Source: Susulua sp964590995 (GTDB lineage Bacteria > Omnitrophota > Gorgyraeia > Duberdicusellales > 4484-171). Taken from it: DNA of 12,913 nt. Below, one piece after another: positions 1 through 6,822 of this stretch; position 1 is the stretch's first letter, and every line of letters begins with the position of its first letter. A model generated the notes under the pieces. The model worked only from the letters and a program-made list of their open reading frames with translations, had not been told where the DNA came from and ran no database searches. Position numbers and translations under genes: made by a program. The stretch covers positions 1 through 12,913 of the forward strand of contig CAZPYY010000029.1 in the NCBI GenBank assembly GCA_964590995.1, given 5' to 3'.

Positions 1-1081
1 GGCTCTCTTTAAATTGAGCATAGAGCTGTATCATTCCGTCCATAATTGCCCGATGATCTCTGCGAGTCTTATCATTTACCTGTTGTTTAAGACGGCTTAG
101 GGAACCAAAAGGCTCAATTCTCCCCGCTCTTAAATAAAACTGGCCTTCAGTGATGTAGCCAGTATTATCAGGGACTGGATGGGTAACATCATCCCCAGGC
201 ATAGTAGTCACAGCTAAGGTAGTAATTGAACCGGCCCCTTCAAAATCAACTGCCTTCTCATAACGCCTAGCTAGCTGGCTATATAAGTCACCGGGATAAC
301 CTCTGTTAGAAGGAACTCTCTCCATGGTTATTGATATCTCTTTTAAGGCATCAGAGAAGTTAGTCATATCAGTAAGAAGAACTAAAACATCCTTCCCTCC
401 TAAAGCAAACCTCTCAGCTACCGCTAAGCATAAATCCGGAACCATTAGCCCTTCAACTATTGGGTCAGAAGCAGTATGAACAAAAAAGACTGACTTGCTT
501 AATGCTCCTCCTTCCTCAAGCTTATCTTTAAAGAACATATACTGATCATACTTTAGGCCTATTCCGCCTAAGACGATCATATCAACCTCAGCCTGAAGAG
601 CTATTCGAGCTAAGAGCTCATTGTAGGGTTCACCAGATGTAGAGAATATTGGCAGCTTCTGTGAGACCACCAAAGAGTTAAAAACATCTATCATTGGAAT
701 GTTGGTTCTGATCATTCTCCCAGGAATGATTCTTTTAGCTGGATTAACTGGCGGCCCGCTTATCTCAATTAAATTATCAGCTAAAGTTGGCCCTTTATCC
801 CGAGGCTGGCCGCTACCATCAAAGATTCTCCCCAATATATTCTTTGAAAAAGTAACCCTCATCGGATGGCCTAAGAATCTTACCTCATCGTCAGTAGAGA
901 TACCTCTACTGCCAGAGAAGACCTGCAAAGAGACAATATCATCCTCTAGCTTAATAACCTGAGCTAGCGATTTGCCGCGAGAAGTCTTTACCTCGGCTAA
1001 CTCTTCATAAGCAACATCCTTAGCCTTTACAGTAATAACATTGCCGACAATGCTGAGTATTTTACTATGAACTTTTCTCAT
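1..1081 (-). CDS. atpB: V/A-type ATP synthase subunit B (partial, C-terminus off the left edge)
   Basis: This is the non-catalytic B subunit of the V1/A1 head of a V/A-type ATPase, which alternates with subunit A in the hexamer at the cytoplasmic face of the membrane. About 360 codons are present, starting MRKVHSKILSIVGNVITV; the family is usually about 430-460 residues, so roughly the last 80 are missing beyond position 1. Visible family motifs are RTNIPMIDVFN, FSTSGEPYNELLARIALQ, VLVLLTDMTNFSDALKEIS, RGYPGDLYSQLARRYEKA and TMPGDDVTHPVPDNTGYITEG. The wording is close to what I recall of chlamydial AtpB. It lacks a canonical P-loop, as expected for B. The start codon overlaps the atpA stop as TAATG, which indicates translational coupling. 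Subunits D, I and K would be expected next, outside the window. Confidence 0.95.
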   Translation of the reverse strand, partial: MRKVHSKILSIVGNVITVKAKDVAYEELAEVKTSRGKSLAQVIKLEDDIVSLQVFSGSRGISTDDEVRFLGHPMRVTFSKNILGRIFDGSGQPRDKGPTLADNLIEISGPPVNPAKRIIPGRMIRTNIPMIDVFNSLVVSQKLPIFSTSGEPYNELLARIALQAEVDMIVLGGIGLKYDQYMFFKDKLEEGGALSKSVFFVHTASDPIVEGLMVPDLCLAVAERFALGGKDVLVLLTDMTNFSDALKEISITMERVPSNRGYPGDLYSQLARRYEKAVDFEGAGSITTLAVTTMPGDDVTHPVPDNTGYITEGQFYLRAGRIEPFGSLSRLKQQVNDKTRRDHRAIMDGMIQLYAQFKES

Positions 1082-2829
1082 TAGCTCTCTACTTCTACCT
1101 GGGCCTGACTTTGCTGATTAATAAAGTCATTAATTATCTTCTCTTGCTTCTTAAAGTCTTGGCTTTGGAATTCCTTATAATTCCAATCTATAAATAAGTG
1201 TCTTAGCTCATAGAAAGCTTTACGTGCTTTTTCTTTTTGGTCAAAAGTAAATTCCTTGCCTACAACCTCGGAAACTTTACCAAAAACATACTCTTGTCTC
1301 TTAAGGTCAGTAGCAGCATCAATCTTATCAAAACCATTCTGCTGCAGGTACACACTATCTAAGAACTCAGCCTTCAGGTAGACTATAAAGTCTTCCATGG
1401 AGGTTCCTTCCTCGCCAACAACCTTCATCATTTGATGAACCTCATTACCATTACCTAAGATGTCTTTAGCTCTTGCGACTACCTCAGGATCAATAAAGCC
1501 CTTATATCGAGACCAGCTATCAATTGGATCTATTGAAGGAAAACAACGAGCATTAGCTCTATCACGGGATAACCCGTGAAAAGCTCCGACAACTTTTAAG
1601 GTAGCTTGAGTTACTGGTTCTTCAAAATTTCCTCCGGCCGGGCTAACTGTTCCGCCAATAGTAAGGCTCCCTTTTTCTCCATTGCTAAGGCCGACTAGGC
1701 CTGAGCGCTCATAGAACTCAGCAATTCGAGATTCTAAATAAGCTGGGTAAGCTTCTTCTCCGGGAATCTCCTCTAAGCGTCCGGATACTTCTCGCATAGC
1801 CTGGGCCCAGCGAGATGTAGAGTCAGCTAATAGCAAAACATTTAAACCCATCTGCCGATAGTACTCACCCAAAGTTGCTCCGGTATATACTGAAGCGTCT
1901 CTGGCAGCAACTGGCATTGAAGAGGTATTGCAAATAATAATTGTTCTCTCGATTAAAGACTTGCCGGTCCTTGGGTCAATTAGCTCCGGAAATTTTCTTA
2001 AAGTCTCAACAACCTCACCAGCTCTCTCTCCACAAGCAGCTATAATTACAATATCTACCTCAGCATAGCGGCTAGTAAGTTGTTGCAAAACCGTCTTACC
2101 AGCACCAAAAGGACCAGGGATACAATAAGTTCCACCCTTAGCTACTGAGAAAAAAGTATCAATAATACGGACCTTAGTAATTAATGGTTCTTGAGGGGTG
2201 AATTTTTCCTTATAAGCATCTATAGGAACTTTTATCGGCCATTCAAAGACCATGGTTAGCTTTATAACCTCCCCTCTCTGGCTCTCAACTTCAGCAATCT
2301 TATCTTTAATAGTATACTTACCTTTGCCTGCGATATCTTTAACCTCAAGCTCTCCCTCTAAGTTAAAAGGCACCATAATATAGTGCTTAAATATCCCTTC
2401 AGTAACAAAACCTAGAGGAGTGCCTTTAGTTACTTTGGCTTTAGCTTTAACTAGCGGTGTAAACTCCCACTTCTTCTTCGCATCTAAAGGCTCAAGATGT
2501 ACACCTCTAGGTAAAAAGAAGTCAAACTTCTTGGCTAGTTGAGGAAGAGGGTTTTGTAAGCCATCATAGACTTGACCCAAAAGACCTGGCCCTAATTTAA
2601 CCGAGAGCAACTCGGAAGAGAACTCTACTTGATCGCCAATTTTTATACCTTTAGTATCTTCAAAGACTTGCATGTAGGCAACATTTGCGCTTATCCTAAT
2701 AACTTCAGCCATTAAGCGTTCGGACCCGGTAAGAACATAGCCCACTTCGTTTTGGATGATATCGCCCTCAAAGGAAACTGTTATCATATTCCCCTGCACT
2801 GATGTAATCTCACCACTACTCTTATTCAT
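1081..2829 (-). CDS. atpA: V/A-type ATP synthase catalytic subunit A
   Basis: This is the catalytic ATP-binding subunit of the V1/A1 head. From the chosen start it is 582 residues, normal for the family. Domains in order are an N-terminal beta-barrel (about 1-70), the A-subunit-specific non-homologous insert (about 110-185), the nucleotide-binding domain with P-loop GPFGAGKT at 239-246, and a C-terminal helical domain. Other motifs are ACGERAGEVVETLRKFPEL, ADSTSRWAQAMREVSGRLEEIPGEEAYPAYL and GTVSPAGGNFEEPVTQ. The frame also opens at a GTG at 2844. The ATG at 2829 is preferred because it has GAGGT six bases upstream, forms an ATGA overlap with the preceding stop, and gives the expected N-terminus (MNKSSGEITSVQGN). 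Its stop overlaps the atpB start. It is essentially certain by motif; whether it pumps or synthesises, and whether the ion is H+ or Na+, cannot be read here. Confidence 0.97.
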   Translation of the reverse strand: MNKSSGEITSVQGNMITVSFEGDIIQNEVGYVLTGSERLMAEVIRISANVAYMQVFEDTKGIKIGDQVEFSSELLSVKLGPGLLGQVYDGLQNPLPQLAKKFDFFLPRGVHLEPLDAKKKWEFTPLVKAKAKVTKGTPLGFVTEGIFKHYIMVPFNLEGELEVKDIAGKGKYTIKDKIAEVESQRGEVIKLTMVFEWPIKVPIDAYKEKFTPQEPLITKVRIIDTFFSVAKGGTYCIPGPFGAGKTVLQQLTSRYAEVDIVIIAACGERAGEVVETLRKFPELIDPRTGKSLIERTIIICNTSSMPVAARDASVYTGATLGEYYRQMGLNVLLLADSTSRWAQAMREVSGRLEEIPGEEAYPAYLESRIAEFYERSGLVGLSNGEKGSLTIGGTVSPAGGNFEEPVTQATLKVVGAFHGLSRDRANARCFPSIDPIDSWSRYKGFIDPEVVARAKDILGNGNEVHQMMKVVGEEGTSMEDFIVYLKAEFLDSVYLQQNGFDKIDAATDLKRQEYVFGKVSEVVGKEFTFDQKEKARKAFYELRHLFIDWNYKEFQSQDFKKQEKIINDFINQQSQAQVEVES

Positions 2830-3311
2830 CCTGTTACCTCGCACAGCTTATCAAAAACAACTGTGCCTTTTTCCTTATCAAAGGTAAGTAATCTTTCTAA
2901 TGCCTGTATCTTTAAGAAATGAAGAATTAGAATCTCTAAATTAAAGAAGTGCCCTTCTTCTAAAGACTCAATGAATTCCCAACGCAGGCGCAAAAGTGCT
3001 CTCTCTATCTCTAAAGGTGTCCCTTCGTTTAAGTTTAAATTAAAAGAAAAGGTCTCTCCCCGACTCTCGTTTTTACGAAAGGAAGTAATCTCTTCTCTCA
3101 AAGCCCTCTCAAAATTTTTATACTTAGCTAAAACCTCATTGTCGCCATCTCTTGGATAAAAATCATTGAGGCTAACATTAGAAATCATTGAGAAATCCTT
3201 ATCGGATAACCACTTTCTGGCCTCATCCAAAAAACGCTCTCTATCAATGTAGCTTTCTTGCCCAAAAGTTAAAAAGGGAAGTTGAGATACAAAATAATAA
3301 TACTTATCCAT
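2826..3311 (-). CDS. DUF2764 family protein, ATPase operon-associated (possible subunit C equivalent)
   Basis: This 161-residue acidic, helix-rich protein begins MDKYYYFVSQLPFLTFG, the typical opening of DUF2764 proteins. The family is found next to V-type ATPase genes in Chlamydia, spirochaetes and Bacteroidetes, and its position between subunits E and A is the same as in the chlamydial operon. No signal peptide, membrane span or catalytic motif is visible. An ATG nine bases earlier (3320) is also possible; 3311 is favoured because MDKYYY matches family N-termini, and neither has a clear Shine-Dalgarno. It overlaps the end of atpE by eight bases and the start of atpA by four (ATGA), so its synthesis is coupled to both. 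A structural role, perhaps in place of the subunit C seen in other V/A ATPases, is inferred from position; no function can be read from the sequence itself. Confidence 0.8.
   Translation of the reverse strand: MDKYYYFVSQLPFLTFGQESYIDRERFLDEARKWLSDKDFSMISNVSLNDFYPRDGDNEVLAKYKNFERALREEITSFRKNESRGETFSFNLNLNEGTPLEIERALLRLRWEFIESLEEGHFFNLEILILHFLKIQALERLLTFDKEKGTVVFDKLCEVTG
2836..2840 (-). promoter_or_regulatory. Shine-Dalgarno site for atpA
   Basis: GAGGT lies six bases before the ATG at 2829, inside the last codons of the upstream DUF2764 gene. It decides in favour of the ATG over the in-frame GTG at 2844. Confidence 0.7.
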
Positions 3312-3912
3312 TGTTTGCATCTAGAATTGCTGAAAGGGAGGGATTCAAGAATTCTTTTAAAGCTTCTAAAATACTCTGGTCAGTGAAGTCATAATGAAGG
3401 TCTTCTCCTTTTATGCCAATACGAAACCCCTTATCTATTGCCTTGCTCACCTTTACCTCTATTGTTGCCTTAGCCTCCTTTTTCAAAGAAGCTATAAGTG
3501 CCTTTTCTATCTTTTCTTTATCAGCTTTGCTTACTAATACTTCCCAGGCTACACCCCTTGAGACCTTCCACTTATCTATTATCTTAGTAATTAGCCCGGC
3601 CATAAACTCTGCGCTTAAAGCTTCCCCGCACCTTTTCTTTAGGATCCGGTCGAATAAAGCAATCAACTCTCCTTTTAGGGCTAATACTAAATCTCGGGAT
3701 GCTTGCTTGAGCGAGTCTTGGGAATTGGATTTTAGCTTGGCAGCTGAAGCTTTTGCTTGTTCTTCTATTCTTTTAGCCTTGGCTTCAGCTTCTTTGACAA
3801 TGGCTTCAGCCTCGGTCTTTGCTTTTTTAATGATATCTTTAGAGGCCTTCTTAGCCTCTTCTATACCATCTTGCTTGATTTTAGCGATTAAGCTCTCTAA
3901 TTTTACATCCAT
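3304..3912 (-). CDS. atpE: V/A-type ATP synthase subunit E (peripheral stalk)
   Basis: This 202-residue protein is the E subunit of the peripheral stalk that holds the A3B3 head to the membrane sector. The N-terminal part (about 5-85) is a long alanine-, lysine- and glutamate-rich coiled coil, for example KKASKDIIKKAKTEAEAIVK. It is followed by a globular C-terminal domain (about 90-202) that caps the head. No membrane segment or signal peptide is present, and the length fits the family. The ATG at 3912 has AAAGGAGA eight bases upstream. It is the first gene of the ATPase operon and follows a promoter-like sequence at 3957-3984. Low complexity in the coiled coil makes the N-terminal half weak evidence alone; position next to DUF2764 and atpA, plus the C-terminal region, supports the call. 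Confidence 0.9.
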   Translation of the reverse strand: MDVKLESLIAKIKQDGIEEAKKASKDIIKKAKTEAEAIVKEAEAKAKRIEEQAKASAAKLKSNSQDSLKQASRDLVLALKGELIALFDRILKKRCGEALSAEFMAGLITKIIDKWKVSRGVAWEVLVSKADKEKIEKALIASLKKEAKATIEVKVSKAIDKGFRIGIKGEDLHYDFTDQSILEALKEFLNPSLSAILDANNG

Positions 3913-3920
3913 TTGCCTAT

Positions 3921-3928
3921 TCTCCTTT
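3921..3928 (-). promoter_or_regulatory. Shine-Dalgarno site for atpE
   Basis: AAAGGAGA sits eight bases before the atpE ATG. It is the strongest ribosome-binding site in the window, fitting the first gene of an operon that cannot rely on coupling. Confidence 0.75.
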
Positions 3929-3956
3929 GAATAGAGGGTTTAAAGAAAGTATCCTA

Positions 3957-3984
3957 ATTATATAACCTACTTGTAAAAAAGCAA
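3957..3984 (-). promoter_or_regulatory. Probable sigma-70-type promoter of the ATPase operon
   Basis: A perfect TATAAT (3957-3962) is preceded after 16 bases by TTGCTT (3979-3984), a weak -35 matching only the TTG. The implied start near 3950 gives a leader of about 38 bases carrying a good Shine-Dalgarno. Being in the largest intergenic gap, directly before atpE, it is a credible promoter, but it is assigned by eye. Confidence 0.5.
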
Positions 3985-4000
3985 TTTTTTTCTCTCCGCC

Positions 4001-4033
4001 ATCTCACCACCTTCAGTGGTGGATAGGTGAGAT
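4001..4033. repeat. Inverted repeat with competing inner hairpin
   Basis: ATCTCACC (4001-4008) is repeated inverted as GGTGAGAT (4026-4033). Inside it, CACCAC (4005-4010) and GTGGTG (4016-4021) form a six-pair stem with a five-base loop. The two stems share bases 4005-4008, so only one can form fully at a time. No T-run follows on the transcribed (minus) strand, so it is not a standard intrinsic terminator. It could be a REP-like unit, a remnant of an IS200/IS605-type end, or a regulatory structure between pyrF and the ATPase promoter. Confidence 0.6.
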
Positions 4034-4035
4034 CT

Positions 4036-4060
4036 CTCCAATTTATAAAATAAATTGGAG
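4036..4060. repeat. Ten-base perfect inverted repeat after pyrF
   Basis: CTCCAATTTA (4036-4045) and TAAATTGGAG (4051-4060) pair perfectly across a five-base loop, starting three bases after the pyrF stop. In the minus-strand transcript the 3' side is followed by AGATCTCACC rather than a U-run. It may protect the 3' end of the pyr transcript or act as a weak or factor-assisted terminator. It abuts the palindrome GAGATCTC (4029-4036). Confidence 0.7.
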
Positions 4061-4063
4061 GAT

Positions 4064-4735
4064 TTACCCTCTCAGAATGTCCTCAGCAGCTTTTAAATAG
4101 TCAGCTTTTCCAATGATTGGCCTACCAACTACTATATAATCGGCACCATTAGCAAAAGCTACAGAAGCAGTAGCAACCCTCTTTTGGTCTCCCCTTGTAT
4201 CTGAAGGGTTACGGATACCCGGGGTAACTACTTTAAGCTTAGGGAAGTCTTTTTTTATCTCTTTAACCTCATTGGCTGAGGAGATTACCCCTCCTAAGCC
4301 TACGTAATCAGCTCGTTTAACGAGATTATTAATTTCAGCTTTGGTAGCCTTAGAGCTGGTGAGTACACTAACTCCTAAGATCAAAGGCTCCGGTTTATTT
4401 AACTTCTTAGCCGTATCTGCGACTGCTCCTTTTACTGCCCCTAAGGCTTCGCCTCCTGAACATAAGTGCACGGTAAAAGCCCAGCACCCTAACTCAGTAA
4501 TAATTGAAGAGGTCTTAGCCATAGTATTAGGGATATCATATAACTTTAAGTCCAAGAAGATATCTATTCCCTGGTTAATAAACCCTCTTACAAAGTCTGG
4601 CCCGAATTTAGTAAGAGCAATCGAGCCGATTTTAAATTTAACTCCCTTAGGTGCAAGCGTATCCACTATCTTCTCAATCTCAAATTTCTTTTCTAGGTCT
4701 AAAGCAACAATTAATTTTTCCCAATTATTGTTCAA
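4064..4735 (-). CDS. pyrF: Orotidine 5'-phosphate decarboxylase
   Basis: This 223-residue TIM-barrel enzyme decarboxylates OMP to UMP, the last step of pyrimidine synthesis, in the cytoplasm. The catalytic signature LDLKLYDIPNT places Asp62, Lys64 and Asp67; the substrate-binding IVALD (9-13) and KFKIG (33-37) are present, as are VVTPGIR and YIVVGRPI near the C-terminus. The length is typical of the bacterial short form. The start is TTG (4733-4735): no in-frame ATG lies near, the barrel begins at residue 8, and an AAAAGGGGG run lies five bases upstream. It overlaps the pyrD end by 11 bases, so translation is probably coupled. It is the last gene of the fpg-pab-pyr run and is followed by inverted repeats. 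Confidence 0.95.
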   Translation of the reverse strand: MNNNWEKLIVALDLEKKFEIEKIVDTLAPKGVKFKIGSIALTKFGPDFVRGFINQGIDIFLDLKLYDIPNTMAKTSSIITELGCWAFTVHLCSGGEALGAVKGAVADTAKKLNKPEPLILGVSVLTSSKATKAEINNLVKRADYVGLGGVISSANEVKEIKKDFPKLKVVTPGIRNPSDTRGDQKRVATASVAFANGADYIVVGRPIIGKADYLKAAEDILRG

Positions 4736-5639
4736 CTAGACCCCCTTTTAACTTACTTATATCATTTACTCTCTCTTTCTTCATATATTTTTTTATTCCC
4801 GATAAAACATCTTCAGCACTATTAGGATTAACTAAATTTATAGTCCCCAAGCTAACTGCAGTAGCTCCAGCTAAGATGAATTCAATCGCATCTAAGGCAC
4901 TCTCAATTCCGCCGCCGCCGATAATCGGAATCTTTACTTCCTTAGCTACTTTCCAGACCCGATAAAGACTCATTGGTTTAATTGCTCTTCCGGAATAACC
5001 TCCGTAAACACTGCCTAAATAAGGCCTTCTGGTCTCAGTATTTATCCGAAGGGAGAAGAAGGTATTTACTAAAGCTATACCATCTGCTCCACCCTGCTTT
5101 ACTGCTTTTGCAATCTTCACAATATCACTTACCTCAGGAGTAATTTTTATAAATAGAGGTTTTTTACTTATCTTCCTTAAGGTTTTAGTTAGACTGTAAG
5201 TTGCCTTGGCATCTTGAGAGATTAGTTTCTTTAGCTTTAAGTTAGGACAAGATAGATTAATCTCTAAACCGTCTACCCCTTTTTCTTTAGTTAAAGCTCT
5301 TACGGCTTCTTTATACTCCTTATCCGAGGAGCCACCAACACTTACAATGCACTTAGCATTTAGTTTTTTAACTTCTGGTAATTTTTTCTTTATAAAAACC
5401 GCCAGTCCCGGATTCTCTAATCCCACTGAGTTCATTACTCCACACTCGCTCTCATAAATTCTTGGTGGCGGATTACCGGCTCGAGGCTTTAAGGTTATGG
5501 TTTTGGTAGTTATAGCACCGATTGATTTAAAGTTAGCTAATCCCTTTAGCTCATCTCCATAACCAAAAGTTCCCGAAGCAGAGATAATTGGTGTGTCTAG
5601 CTTCAGCCCTCCTAATTTTACTTTTAAATTGGTTTTCAT
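4725..5639 (-). CDS. pyrD: Dihydroorotate dehydrogenase, class 1B catalytic subunit
   Basis: This 304-residue FMN enzyme oxidises dihydroorotate to orotate. It is the class 1B form: the general base is Cys131 in the motif INLSCPN (127-133). Class 1B enzymes work as a heterotetramer with the FAD/iron-sulfur PyrK, which passes electrons to NAD+, and pyrK lies two genes upstream. Other visible elements are the N-terminal SASGTFGYG loop (20-28), TTKTITL with Lys46, NSVGLENPG (70-78), the phosphate-binding glycine run GGGGIES (240-246) and AVSLGTINL near the end. The start forms an ATGA overlap with the TauE-like gene, with AGGA close upstream. No N-terminal membrane helix is present, unlike class 2 enzymes. 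Confidence 0.96.
   Translation of the reverse strand: MKTNLKVKLGGLKLDTPIISASGTFGYGDELKGLANFKSIGAITTKTITLKPRAGNPPPRIYESECGVMNSVGLENPGLAVFIKKKLPEVKKLNAKCIVSVGGSSDKEYKEAVRALTKEKGVDGLEINLSCPNLKLKKLISQDAKATYSLTKTLRKISKKPLFIKITPEVSDIVKIAKAVKQGGADGIALVNTFFSLRINTETRRPYLGSVYGGYSGRAIKPMSLYRVWKVAKEVKIPIIGGGGIESALDAIEFILAGATAVSLGTINLVNPNSAEDVLSGIKKYMKKERVNDISKLKGGLVEQ
4741..4749 (-). promoter_or_regulatory. Shine-Dalgarno site for pyrF (TTG start)
   Basis: AAAAGGGGG lies five bases before the TTG at 4735, inside the pyrD coding end. Together with the absence of a nearby ATG it supports the unusual TTG start. Confidence 0.6.
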
Positions 5640-5992
5640 TTTCCTAAAATCATATTTATCGATATAAGAAGTAAAAATCCTCCGAAGATCTTCTTTAGTA
5701 TCGGAGCAGGCACCTTGTGAACAAAGATTGCTCCAATTAATCCTCCAACTAAAAACCCTATACAGATAAAAGCTGCCATATTCAGCTTAACATTGCCTTC
5801 AACATAATACTTCCAGGCAGCTAAAAGGCCTATCGGCGGAATCATTATTGCTAGAGTTGTACCTTGAGCCTGATGTTGGCTAAGGCCAAAAAGGTATACC
5901 AGGACTGGGATTAATATTGAGCCTCCACCAATTCCTAAAAACCCGCTACCAACTCCGGCCATTAATCCTAAAGCTATATATGTATACCACAT
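5636..5992 (-). CDS. Half-size TauE/SafE (DUF81) family membrane protein
   Basis: This 118-residue hydrophobic protein has about four membrane segments (roughly 4-32, 44-62, 70-92 and 98-116). The N-terminal motif GVGSGFLGIGGGSILIPVLV is the signature of the TauE/SafE permease repeat. Typical members are about 250 residues with two such repeats; this one has a single complete repeat and both ends look intact, so it probably dimerises rather than being a broken gene. Family members are linked to export of sulfite, sulfoacetate or other organic anions, but the substrate here is unknown. It starts 16 bases after the pyrK stop with GGAAGG upstream and overlaps pyrD by four bases, so it is firmly part of the pyr operon. 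A link to orotate or another pyrimidine acid is only a guess from position. Confidence 0.85.
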   Translation of the reverse strand: MWYTYIALGLMAGVGSGFLGIGGGSILIPVLVYLFGLSQHQAQGTTLAIMIPPIGLLAAWKYYVEGNVKLNMAAFICIGFLVGGLIGAIFVHKVPAPILKKIFGGFLLLISINMILGK

Positions 5993-6008
5993 GCCTACCT
6001 TCCTCTTT

Positions 6009-6794
6009 TTACCAAATATCTCTCATATTAAATACTGGGCCATCCTTACATACTTTTTTATAACCCTTCTTGGTCTCAATGGTACAGCCGCAGCATACTC
6101 CTAGGCCACAACCCATAAACTGCTCAAAGGAAACTTGGCAGCTTATGTTTTTCTTTTTACCAATAACTTTTTTTATCCCTTTAAACATAGCTTCTGGCCC
6201 ACAGGTATATATGTTTATTTTATCACTCTTATTAAACTTTTTAGAAAGACTTTTTAAAATATCTACGGCAGTTCCTTTCTTGCCTCTTGAGCCATCTTCA
6301 GTAGCAACATAGACCTTACATCCTCTTTTTTTAAACTCATCTGCGCCTATGCTATCATTCTTATCTTTTGCCCCTAAGATAACTAGGGGTTTAGATTTTT
6401 TTAGTTTATCAGTAAGAAAAACTAACGGTGCAACACCTAAACCTCCGGCAAGAAGAATATTCTTCTCAGCTCCTCCATTTAAACAAAAACCCTTTCCTAA
6501 AGGGCCGATAATACTTAACTTATCTCCGGGTTTATACCCTGATAGAATCTGGGTTCCTCGGCCTCTTATCCTAAAGAGAATAAATACAGTTTTACCCTTA
6601 AGGCAGTGGATGCTAAACGGTCTTCTCAGGATAGTTTTAATTATCTTAATATGAAGAAATTGCCCCGGGTAAGAATTCTTGGAAAGATAGGCAGAATCAA
6701 AGCTTAAAAGAAAGATATCAGTCTTGATTTTATTGAGTTTTTTAATTTTTACGAATAGTTCTTTAGGGGTGCCCGCTTTCATCATGCTTTCCAT
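6009..6794 (-). CDS. pyrK: Dihydroorotate dehydrogenase electron transfer subunit
   Basis: PyrK carries FAD and a 2Fe-2S cluster and moves electrons from PyrD to NAD+. Of its 261 residues, about 10-105 form the FAD-binding barrel with RRPFSI (57-62). About 110-215 form the NAD-binding domain with AGGLGVAPL and the CGPEAMF motif. The C-terminal cluster site has Cys229, Cys234, Cys237 and Cys249 in the order CGLGVCCGC...C. Start choice is uncertain: ATGs at 6794, 6785 and 6782 are all in frame, and a GGAAAG precedes the latter two, so the protein may be three or four residues shorter. It follows the pabBC stop by 11 bases. A promoter-like pair overlaps the end of pabBC just upstream. Confidence 0.95.
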   Translation of the reverse strand: MESMMKAGTPKELFVKIKKLNKIKTDIFLLSFDSAYLSKNSYPGQFLHIKIIKTILRRPFSIHCLKGKTVFILFRIRGRGTQILSGYKPGDKLSIIGPLGKGFCLNGGAEKNILLAGGLGVAPLVFLTDKLKKSKPLVILGAKDKNDSIGADEFKKRGCKVYVATEDGSRGKKGTAVDILKSLSKKFNKSDKINIYTCGPEAMFKGIKKVIGKKKNISCQVSFEQFMGCGLGVCCGCTIETKKGYKKVCKDGPVFNMRDIW

Positions 6795-6822
6795 ATTATA
6801 GCAGATTATTTTACTTTAACAA
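6795..6822 (-). promoter_or_regulatory. Possible internal promoter before pyrK
   Basis: TATAAT (6795-6800) is preceded after 16 bases by TTGTTA (6817-6822, four of six consensus bases). It lies across the pabBC stop. The implied start is within a few bases of the pyrK ATGs, so the transcript would be leaderless or nearly so. AT-rich DNA makes chance matches common. Confidence 0.25.

Noticed and set aside
699..962. Open frames on the plus strand opposite the minus-strand genes (for example here, and opposite atpE, pyrF, pyrK and pabBC).
   Set aside because: They lie wholly inside well-identified genes, show no recognisable domain, and lack credible ribosome-binding sites; they are antisense shadows.
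2830..2844. GTG at 2844 as the atpA start.
   Set aside because: The ATG at 2829 has a better-placed GAGGT, an ATGA overlap with the previous stop, and the N-terminus expected for the family.
4036..4060. The ten-base hairpin after pyrF as an intrinsic terminator.
   Set aside because: On the transcribed strand the stem is followed by AGATCTCACC, with no U-run, and the stem is AT-rich. It is listed as an inverted repeat instead.
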